Positions 37,447 to 43,870 of a DNA stretch of 58,445 nucleotides are shown here, one piece after another (position 1 is the first letter of the stretch; every line of letters starts with the position of its first letter). Under the pieces are notes generated by a model. That model searched no databases, was not told the origin of the DNA, and saw only the letters and a program-made list of their open reading frames with translations. The position numbers were made by a program, and so were the translations under genes. Origin of the DNA: Bacteroides caecigallinarum (GTDB lineage Bacteria > Bacteroidota > Bacteroidia > Bacteroidales > Bacteroidaceae); assembly GCF_016902295.1 (NCBI RefSeq), contig NZ_JACJLQ010000023.1, positions 1 to 58,445 of the forward strand, in the 5' to 3' direction.

Positions 37447-38262
37447 CTAATAGTTTCGCTTAAAGTATTTATTATATAAATCTTTATATTCCTTGGTTTT
37501 AATATATTTCTCCAGCCAGCAGTTTATACTGTCCAGAAGCATTGGGGCATTTCTATTAATTCCCCATGAGTAGAACTGATTAAAGCTTATGTTTGTATTC
37601 AGATTAAGATTCTTGAATCTTCTTATGTACATATTTGCGGTTCTTTCATCGCATACGGCATAATCAATATCTCCGGCCGACACCATCGCCAAGAGTTGTT
37701 CAGGACCATAATCGGTTATTTCTTCTATATATATCGAATCGCCTATTTCGTCCATCAGATTATTGATTCTCATCAGTGCTGGTGAATCCTTTATTATATG
37801 TATGGTCTTGCCGGCAAGTTCAAGAGGGCTGTCAATACGATTGTCTTCATCATTCCTTTGAATAAGAATCTGTTTTCCGATGGCAAAAGGATTAGTAAAT
37901 AAAATACTGTCTTTCAGTTGCGAGGTTGTTGCTGTTCCAAGTGCAATCATGTCATATCTTCCTTCAATGACCCCTTTAATTCTTTTCTCAAAACTCATTT
38001 CTGGCGTCATTTCAAGTTTCAGTCCTTTCTCTTTGGCAAAAGCACTTAAAATTTCGTAATCAAACCCATAGGTCTCTCCTTTAAATATGTAAAAACTCAG
38101 TGCATTATATTCTGTCACAGCCTTTATAACTCCTGATTCCATAATCCCGGGATAATCCCTCGGGTAGAACTTTTCTTCCGGATTCTTTCTGGAGAACAAT
38201 AGTATTATAACAGTCGATACAACTATTATGGATATTATATATTTCAGAAGTTTTTTTGCCAT
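37447..38262 (-). CDS. Membrane-anchored family 3 solute-binding protein (MltF N-domain-like)
   Basis: A 271-residue protein with one N-terminal membrane helix (about 8-24) and a type 3 periplasmic binding domain (about 40-268). Visible features are FKGETYGFDYEILSAFAKEKGL, RYDMIALGTATTSQL and DIDYAVCDERTANMY. No ABC permease or ATPase is nearby, and the lytic transglycosylase domain that follows this module in MltF is absent. It may be a stand-alone sensor or binding protein. It is the second gene of the porin operon (24 bp after the porin, 6 bp before the oxidoreductase). Confidence 0.82.
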   Translation of the reverse strand: MAKKLLKYIISIIVVSTVIILLFSRKNPEEKFYPRDYPGIMESGVIKAVTEYNALSFYIFKGETYGFDYEILSAFAKEKGLKLEMTPEMSFEKRIKGVIEGRYDMIALGTATTSQLKDSILFTNPFAIGKQILIQRNDEDNRIDSPLELAGKTIHIIKDSPALMRINNLMDEIGDSIYIEEITDYGPEQLLAMVSAGDIDYAVCDERTANMYIRRFKNLNLNTNISFNQFYSWGINRNAPMLLDSINCWLEKYIKTKEYKDLYNKYFKRNY

Positions 38263-38286
38263 ATAATCAAACTGTTTTATTGATAG

Positions 38287-40374
38287 TTAATCAAAGAAAT
38301 TCCATGAAAGCCCCAGTTTTAGCCCTCTTGGGTTTAGTGGATAATGTGGTGCGAAGAAATAACTTCTTTCACCGGTTCCCTGTACTAAATTATACATCAT
38401 CAGGAAGAAACGTGTACGTTTGAGATGCAGGTTTATATAAGCATTTACAAGTGGATATCCACCGAGTTTATATTTTGTCTCAGGATTCTGCAGATAAAAT
38501 TGTCCTATGGCTGGAGCGTAGTCAGGCGCATAGTACTGTGTAAAATATCTTACGTCGGCCCCTAATTCTACAGAAAGTACTTTTTTTGCCAGTTTGGCTC
38601 TTAAATACAGATTGTGATAAAGTACCAACTCAGGCAAAGGCAGAACATTGTTGTTACTACTCTTCTGATATACCACTTCATTGTCAAGGTGCAGAATGCC
38701 AAGCTGGAAGTCTTGTCTTAATTTGGCGCTGAATACTTGAATGCTTCCAGGGTTTTGTTTTACGGCTACATTGTTTTTGTAAGTCTTTACATCTTCATTA
38801 TTCTGGTCTGCATATACTACTGATACATTGTCCAGATAAGTGTAGTTCGTTATATTTTCAACTCCGGCCTGAAGTTGCGTACGCCAGTGGTCAATACTGA
38901 GTTTTCCTTCAATTTTTGTTCTGTTAATCATTGACAGATTATTGTCCCACCAGTAATGTTTGGAGTGGAAATGTCTGTAGTAAAATGCTGGATTTACATT
39001 TTTTACATAAGCGTTTACGTCCAGTCTCACAGTATCGTTGAACAGACGGAAATTGAGGTCTCCTTTTCCTTCAATATTGAATTGGCCTATGTCCTCACCC
39101 AAAATCGCTATTTCTCCTAATACATCATAGTGTAAAGTCTTTCCTTGCGACTTAATCAGTTGTCCTCCTACGGACAGAGTATTTTCCTTGTAGTCTCTCA
39201 TGAATTGTCCTGCACTGCCTTCAATGCTGTCTGTCATTGAGAATCTTCTGTGTTCGAAGCTTAAAAATGCTGTAAGTCCGGCTTTGGCCCATTTGTTAAA
39301 ACCTTCTCTAAGTGATATTCCAACTGTATTTTTTACAGACATGTATTTTGTTACGTCAGTTGAATCAGTTCCCAGATAATGGTTTTCGAAATATTCTCTG
39401 TTTTGATTATCGTCGTAAGAGATATATTGTCGTTTGTTCATATCCACTTTTACGGTGTGTATGAAGCTTGTTACAGGAACAAATACTTCTCTTGCTATGG
39501 TATCATTCTCTGACGTTTCGTCCTTATAGAAGCCTAAGTTATATCTGTGAGTAAGGAATGCGTGATATCCGGTATTTTTGTTCCAGATGTCTTGAAGGTT
39601 TGTCTGTATTTCGTATGATTTATATTCTCTTCCTCCGTCTGCCATATCCAAAGGATGTGTTATATAACGGTCATCTACAATACCACCGTTCTCTGTTACT
39701 TTGATATTGTCGTTTATTAAGCTGAAATGCATGTCGTACTTGTCGCCATGATAATATGCGAACAGGTTACCGTTGAATTGTGCGGTTGACTGATTCATGT
39801 ATTTACCTCTACCGTATATGTAGTCGATATTGAATCCGAAACCAAGTCTTTTGTTGGCATTTACAGCAAAGTATGCCTTAAATCTTTCTTCAGAGCGTTT
39901 TCCGGCTCCATGCTTGTAATATGTAAGATTTGTAAAGGGTGACTTAGTGTTTGTGTAGATTAATTTACTTGGTGTTATGAGGGCAAAGTCGTATGGATCT
40001 GTGAAAAACTCCTGAGTTGTTTCAGCTCTTTCGAAAAATACATGCGAGATACGTGGCGAACCTAAGTTACCAAGATATGTATAATGGCCTGTAGGACCTC
40101 CGTTGTCGTTTGAATTCTGAAAACCGAACAGAAGTGTATCTACGGGTACGGTAGTCTTGTTTCCGAAACGTTCGTCTATAGTCCAAGAGCTTAACCCCAC
40201 AGGAATTGTACTTGCGTCATTAACTGCTGTAGTATCTATCGGGTTACCGTTTCTGTCAAAACGGTCGCTGTTTAATCCTGAAGCAGAAGAACCGTATTGG
40301 CTTTGCATCATGTTTTGCGCGAATGAATTTACGCAAAACAGTATTAATATAGTTGTAAAAATAATCTTTCTCAT
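38287..40374 (-). CDS. Putative porin (Porin_10-like)
   Basis: A large outer-membrane beta-barrel protein with signal peptide MRKIIFTTILILFCVNSFA. I used the ATG at 40374 (695 residues); an upstream ATG at 40392 would run through a perfect promoter box and add a non-signal extension. The mature part begins with a low-complexity NMMQSQYGSSASG and contains many aromatic-bounded strands ending in LKLGLSWNFFD, the C-terminal phenylalanine pattern of barrels. I place it in the Bacteroidetes family called putative porin. It heads a four-gene operon with a binding protein, an oxidoreductase and a DUF4421 protein. Confidence 0.8.
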   Translation of the reverse strand: MRKIIFTTILILFCVNSFAQNMMQSQYGSSASGLNSDRFDRNGNPIDTTAVNDASTIPVGLSSWTIDERFGNKTTVPVDTLLFGFQNSNDNGGPTGHYTYLGNLGSPRISHVFFERAETTQEFFTDPYDFALITPSKLIYTNTKSPFTNLTYYKHGAGKRSEERFKAYFAVNANKRLGFGFNIDYIYGRGKYMNQSTAQFNGNLFAYYHGDKYDMHFSLINDNIKVTENGGIVDDRYITHPLDMADGGREYKSYEIQTNLQDIWNKNTGYHAFLTHRYNLGFYKDETSENDTIAREVFVPVTSFIHTVKVDMNKRQYISYDDNQNREYFENHYLGTDSTDVTKYMSVKNTVGISLREGFNKWAKAGLTAFLSFEHRRFSMTDSIEGSAGQFMRDYKENTLSVGGQLIKSQGKTLHYDVLGEIAILGEDIGQFNIEGKGDLNFRLFNDTVRLDVNAYVKNVNPAFYYRHFHSKHYWWDNNLSMINRTKIEGKLSIDHWRTQLQAGVENITNYTYLDNVSVVYADQNNEDVKTYKNNVAVKQNPGSIQVFSAKLRQDFQLGILHLDNEVVYQKSSNNNVLPLPELVLYHNLYLRAKLAKKVLSVELGADVRYFTQYYAPDYAPAIGQFYLQNPETKYKLGGYPLVNAYINLHLKRTRFFLMMYNLVQGTGERSYFFAPHYPLNPRGLKLGLSWNFFD

Positions 40375-40381
40375 ATCGTGG

Positions 40382-40389
40382 CAAAGATA
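40382..40389 (-). promoter_or_regulatory. -7 box very close to the porin start
   Basis: The minus strand reads TATCTTTG, a full match, ending only 7 bp before the chosen ATG. If it is used, the porin mRNA would have almost no leader. No -33 TTTG is at normal spacing, and the region upstream is the korC-side terminator. Confidence 0.4.
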
Positions 40390-40401
40390 CAATAAAAAAC
40401 G

Positions 40402-40443
40402 AAAAAAGGAGGATAATCATATATAGATTACTCCTCCTTTTTG
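40402..40443 (-). terminator. Terminator of the 2-oxoacid oxidoreductase operon
   Basis: AAAAAGGAGGA-TAATC pairs with GATTA-CTCCTCCTTTTT with one bulged base and a short AT loop. On the minus strand six T follow. It lies 16 bp after the gamma-subunit stop. Confidence 0.85.
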
Positions 40444-40459
40444 CATATTTGATGCTTAA

Positions 40460-41002
40460 TTAAGCTTCCTTTATTATATCCATACCAATGTGGATTGCTT
40501 CTTCGTTCATCGGAATAAGATGATGGTGGCGCTCAGGCAAAGTCTTGCGCAGCGCTTTAAGAACGCTTTCTATTGAAACTACCGGCATAAGTTTAAGCAA
40601 ACCTCCCAATACTATCATGTTGAATGTCTTGGCCATATTTCGTTCGTTGGCTTCGTCCATTGCATCGATACGATAAACTTTGATGTCTTTTCTTGTAGGA
40701 GGGTTGATGATACCATATCCGTCGTAGATGAGTATTCCGCCAGGTTTTACCTTGCTTTCGAATTTAGCCAACGATGGTTGGTTCAATATTATGGCACAAT
40801 CGTATTTGCTCAATATGGGTGATGAAATTCTTTCATCGCTCACAATAACCGTTACGTTTGCTGTACCACCTCTTTGTTCAGGTCCGTATGCCGGCATCCA
40901 GGTCACTTCCTTGTTTTCCATCAATCCGGAGTAAGCAAGAATTTTACCCATAGACAACACTCCTTGTCCTCCAAATCCGGCTATGATTATTTCATGCTTC
41001 AT
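40460..41002 (-). CDS. 2-oxoacid:ferredoxin oxidoreductase, gamma subunit
   Basis: A 180-residue catalytic-gamma subunit of the pyruvate/2-oxoacid:ferredoxin oxidoreductase family. It starts with the typical IIAGFGGQGVLSMGKILAYSG and contains YGPEQRGGTANVTVIVSD. It works with the alpha and TPP-binding beta subunits encoded upstream to oxidise a 2-oxo acid to an acyl-CoA and reduce ferredoxin. Relatives are KorC, VorA or PorG depending on substrate. Last gene of the operon, 30 bp after the beta subunit. Confidence 0.92.
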   Translation of the reverse strand: MKHEIIIAGFGGQGVLSMGKILAYSGLMENKEVTWMPAYGPEQRGGTANVTVIVSDERISSPILSKYDCAIILNQPSLAKFESKVKPGGILIYDGYGIINPPTRKDIKVYRIDAMDEANERNMAKTFNMIVLGGLLKLMPVVSIESVLKALRKTLPERHHHLIPMNEEAIHIGMDIIKEA

Positions 41003-41032
41003 TTTCTTAAGAATAATAGGGTGATTGAATTA

Positions 41033-41800
41033 TTATAAAGTGGTGTCTTTCAAGTCACCAAGCTGATAGAATGGGAACATGTTCTCTTCCATCCACTTGT
41101 TGGCCTTTTCCGGTGACATTTTCCATCCTGAGTTACATGTAGAAACTATCTCCACCAGGTTAGAGCCTTTTCCCTGCATAGAATTCTCAAATGCTTTTCT
41201 TATGGCTTTTTTTGCCTTGCGGATAGCGGCTACTGTGTGTACGGATTGTCTTGTAACGTAGCATGTACCTTGAAGTGTTGCCGCTATTTCTGTCATTTTA
41301 AGCGGGTATCCGTGTATTTCAGGATCACGTCCGTAAGGGCATGTCGCAGTTTTCATTCCTACAAGTGTTGTAGGAGCCATCTGTCCTCCGGTCATACCGT
41401 ATATGGCATTGTTTATAAAGATGATAGTGATGTTCTCACCTCTGTTCAGCGCATGAATTGTTTCTGCTGTACCAATGCATGCCAAGTCACCGTCCCCCTG
41501 ATATGTAAATACCAGTCTGTCCGGCCATAATCTTTTAATTGCTGTCGCAAGGGCAGGCGCACGTCCGTGGGCTGCTTCCTGGCAGTCAATGTCAAGATAG
41601 TTGTACATGAAGACAGCACAACCGACAGGGCTTACGCCCACAGCCTTTTCGCTCATACCCATTTCTTCAATCACTTCGGCTATAAGTTTGTGTACTACTC
41701 CGTGGCTACATCCAGGGCAGTAGTGCATAGGGTTATCATTGAGAAGTTTCGGCTTCTGGTAAACCAGATTTTCCGGCTTCATTATTTCTTCTTTTGTCAT
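41033..41800 (-). CDS. 2-oxoacid:ferredoxin oxidoreductase, TPP-binding beta subunit
   Basis: A 255-residue subunit that binds thiamine diphosphate. The start of the fold is HYCPGCSHGVVHKLIAE, and the Mg-TPP motif is GDGDLACIG followed by NNAIYGMTGGQMAPT. Cysteines typical of a further Fe-S cluster domain are absent, as in KorB/VorB-type enzymes where a separate ferredoxin subunit carries the clusters. It lies between a 56-residue membrane protein and the gamma subunit. Substrate (2-oxoglutarate or branched-chain 2-oxo acids) cannot be fixed from sequence. Confidence 0.92.
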   Translation of the reverse strand: MTKEEIMKPENLVYQKPKLLNDNPMHYCPGCSHGVVHKLIAEVIEEMGMSEKAVGVSPVGCAVFMYNYLDIDCQEAAHGRAPALATAIKRLWPDRLVFTYQGDGDLACIGTAETIHALNRGENITIIFINNAIYGMTGGQMAPTTLVGMKTATCPYGRDPEIHGYPLKMTEIAATLQGTCYVTRQSVHTVAAIRKAKKAIRKAFENSMQGKGSNLVEIVSTCNSGWKMSPEKANKWMEENMFPFYQLGDLKDTTL

Positions 41801-41821
41801 ATTCTTTTCCTCCGGTTATTG

Positions 41822-41992
41822 TCATAGTAAGAAGCGGAACACGAACTCTACCATTTTCAGGAAAAGAGAAGCACCGCATACATAAAAGAATACAGTCTTG
41901 TCGTCGCCTGAGGTAAAATAGATAATGACTGAAGCGAGTGCTCCAATCATAAACAGTATGTTCAGTATGTTTCTTATCTTATCGTTGTCCAT
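41822..41992 (-). CDS. 56-residue two-helix membrane protein in the oxidoreductase operon
   Basis: An ATG at 41992-41990 opens a 56-codon frame ending in TGA at 41824-41822. It fills the otherwise empty gap between the alpha and beta subunit genes, with 17 bp and 21 bp on its sides. The product starts MDNDKIRNILNILFMIGALA and has two hydrophobic stretches (about 10-27 and 33-46) joined by a short polar turn containing SGDDK, then ends in a basic/aromatic tail. Codon use and spacing fit an operon gene. No function is recognised; a membrane-tethering or assembly role for the oxidoreductase is speculation. Confidence 0.75.
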   Translation of the reverse strand: MDNDKIRNILNILFMIGALASVIIYFTSGDDKTVFFYVCGASLFLKMVEFVFRFLL

Positions 41993-42009
41993 TATTGTTT
42001 CTTACTTGG

Positions 42010-43089
42010 TTATTTAATGAGTTTTTCTTTAAGGGCATCAACAACTTCGTCAGGATCAGGAACGATACCTCCTAATCTTCCGAAGTGGTGAACCGGTACT
42101 TTGCATTCTACAGCTAATTTCACGTCTTCAATCATTTGTCCGCTGTTGAGCTCAACTACCAATATACCTTTTACTTGTTTTGCTCTGTTTGCAATTTCCG
42201 GGGTAGGGAACGGCCATAACGTGATAGGGCGGAATAATCCCACCTTTATGCCTTCTTCGCGTGCATGTTCCATGGCCTTTTGTGCAATACGAGCACATGA
42301 ACCGAATGCAATAATCAGATATTCTGCGTCTTCGCATTCTATTTCCTCGTAGCGTCTTTCATTTGCCTCAATCTCTGCGTATTTATTTTGCAGATGAATG
42401 TTTCTTTGTTCCATTACGGCAGGATCAAGTTCAAGTGATGTAATGACATTAGGTTTACGGCCTTTACATCCTGTCGCTGCCCATGGACACTGTTCCAATA
42501 TCTCTGCTTCAGTACGTCGTGGTCTTGGTTCCGGTAATACAACTTTTTCCATCATCTGACCTATTACACCATCGGCCAGAATCATTGCCGGATTACGGTA
42601 TTTGAAAGCAAGGTCAAAACCAAGTTTTACAAAATCTGCCATTTCCTGAACTGAAGCAGGTGCAAGAGCTATGAGGTGATAGTCACCGTGTCCTCCACCT
42701 TTAGTGGTCTGGAAATAGTCTGCCTGGCTTGGCTGGATTGTTCCCAATCCTGGTCCTCCACGCATTACGTTTACTACGAGGCAAGGCAATTCTGCTCCTG
42801 CAATGTATGATATACCTTCCTGTTTAAGGCTGACTCCAGGACTTGACGATGATGTCATTACCATTTTTCCTGTTCCCGCACCTCCATAAACCATGTTTAT
42901 AGCGGCAACTTCACTCTCAGCCTGCAGAACTACCATTCCTGTTGTTTCCCACGGTTTCTGTTCTGCCAGTGTCTCAAGTACTTCCGACTGTGGAGTGATA
43001 GGGTAACCAAAGTATCCGTCGGCACCTATGCGTATTGCGGCATGTGCTATGGCTTCGTTACCTTTCATTAGAACTACTTCTTCTGCCAT
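42010..43089 (-). CDS. vorB: 2-oxoacid:ferredoxin oxidoreductase, alpha subunit (VorB/KorA-type)
   Basis: A 359-residue subunit with the pyruvate:ferredoxin oxidoreductase domains I and II. Visible signatures are GNEAIAHAAIRIGADGYFGYPITPQSE, QAESEVAAINMVYGGAGTGKMVMTSSSSPG and GGPGLGTIQPSQADY. Automated annotation often calls such Bacteroidetes proteins 3-methyl-2-oxobutanoate dehydrogenase subunit VorB, but 2-oxoglutarate is also possible (KorA). It lies in an operon with ferredoxin upstream (38 bp) and the small membrane protein downstream. Confidence 0.92.
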   Translation of the reverse strand: MAEEVVLMKGNEAIAHAAIRIGADGYFGYPITPQSEVLETLAEQKPWETTGMVVLQAESEVAAINMVYGGAGTGKMVMTSSSSPGVSLKQEGISYIAGAELPCLVVNVMRGGPGLGTIQPSQADYFQTTKGGGHGDYHLIALAPASVQEMADFVKLGFDLAFKYRNPAMILADGVIGQMMEKVVLPEPRPRRTEAEILEQCPWAATGCKGRKPNVITSLELDPAVMEQRNIHLQNKYAEIEANERRYEEIECEDAEYLIIAFGSCARIAQKAMEHAREEGIKVGLFRPITLWPFPTPEIANRAKQVKGILVVELNSGQMIEDVKLAVECKVPVHHFGRLGGIVPDPDEVVDALKEKLIK

Positions 43090-43127
43090 ATTTCTCTTTA
43101 TTAATCGTTTGTTCTTAAATTCTTGGG

Positions 43128-43355
43128 TTATTCACATTTAGCCCTGTAAACAGTAAGGCAACCGTCAGGACATACGATAGCGCATGATGAACAACCGTTG
43201 CAAGTGTCTTCTACCACCTGCTGTACATAATTATATCCTTTTTGATTTACTTTTGGAGTAAGAGCCAATACTTTAAGCGGGCAAGCTACCACACAAAGGT
43301 TGCATCCCTTGCATCGCTCGGTGTTTACTACCACCACTCCTTTCATTTTAGCCAT
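43128..43355 (-). CDS. 4Fe-4S ferredoxin subunit of the 2-oxoacid oxidoreductase
   Basis: A 75-residue protein with two 4Fe-4S motifs, CKGCNLCVVACP and CNGCSSCAIVCPDGC. This matches the KorD/VorD delta subunit that passes electrons from the TPP enzyme to free ferredoxin. It lies immediately upstream of the alpha subunit. Confidence 0.95.
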   Translation of the reverse strand: MAKMKGVVVVNTERCKGCNLCVVACPLKVLALTPKVNQKGYNYVQQVVEDTCNGCSSCAIVCPDGCLTVYRAKCE

Positions 43356-43373
43356 ATATATACGTATTTAGTT

Positions 43374-43655
43374 TTATTGATTAAACATATCTTTATTATA
43401 GAAATTAAGGATGTCCATCATCATTGCCCTTGCATCTTTTGCCGGACTTTCCGGATTGATGTTTATAGCTTCCTGATAATTGTTTAGCGCGCCTTGCCAG
43501 TCTCCAAGTTTTCTGCATGCATTCCCTTTCAGATAATAAGCCATGTCGGTGTCTTCCGTGTTCTGCTTTATTATAATGTCCAGAGCTTCCTTGGCTTCGG
43601 CTATACGGCCGTCTTTAATCATTATTCTTATGTTCTCCAGTATATTATTCATCAA
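43374..43655 (-). CDS. Short TPR protein at the head of the oxidoreductase operon
   Basis: A 93-residue cytoplasmic protein with about two tetratricopeptide repeats (DMAYYLKGNACRKLGDWQGALNNYQEAININPESP). It ends 18 bp before the ferredoxin gene and is the first gene of the unit. It may be a scaffold or chaperone for complex assembly, as for other small TPR proteins, but nothing in the sequence proves a link to the enzyme. Confidence 0.85.
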   Translation of the reverse strand: MMNNILENIRIMIKDGRIAEAKEALDIIIKQNTEDTDMAYYLKGNACRKLGDWQGALNNYQEAININPESPAKDARAMMMDILNFYNKDMFNQ

Positions 43656-43678
43656 AATACAAAATGTTAAGACGCATG

Positions 43679-43686
43679 CAAAGATA
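43679..43686 (-). promoter_or_regulatory. -7 box for the 2-oxoacid oxidoreductase operon
   Basis: The minus strand reads TATCTTTG, a full match, 24 bp before the TPR start. A TTTG lies 15 bp upstream of it, shorter than the usual 19-21 bp spacing. Confidence 0.5.
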
Positions 43687-43778
43687 CATTTTATTTAATA
43701 TCAAAGTCTTTTTTTTAAGAATAAATAGTCATCAATTGTCCTTTTTTAGTGTGTCATGTTGTTATTTTATATATTTCT

Positions 43779-43809
43779 TTTGTAAGTATTTTTATTTGTT
43801 ATACCTTTG
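43779..43809 (+). promoter_or_regulatory. Promoter of the Nfn-like fusion gene
   Basis: TTTG (43779-43782), a 19-bp spacer and TACCTTTG (43802-43809): a full match to both Bacteroidetes boxes and the best promoter in the window. Confidence 0.75.
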
Positions 43810-43828
43810 CGGGGTTGAAACAAAAAAA

Positions 43829-43870
43829 ATGAAAAACAGAAATATAACTAACTTTAAGAGTTTAAAATGA
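43829..43870 (+). CDS. 13-codon upstream ORF overlapping the Nfn-like start
   Basis: An ATG about a dozen bases after the predicted transcription start opens MKNRNITNFKSLK and stops at TGA (43868-43870). The stop overlaps the ATG of the main gene as ATGA. Ribosomes that finish the small ORF would be placed on the main start, so it could couple or tune translation. The peptide itself has no run of one amino acid that would suggest classical attenuation. Whether it is translated is not known. Confidence 0.4.
   Translation: MKNRNITNFKSLK

Noticed and set aside
43664..43828. Longer plus-strand ORF ending at the Nfn-like start
   Set aside because: Its first part overlaps the promoter regions of both divergent units; only the last 13 codons lie downstream of the predicted transcription start.
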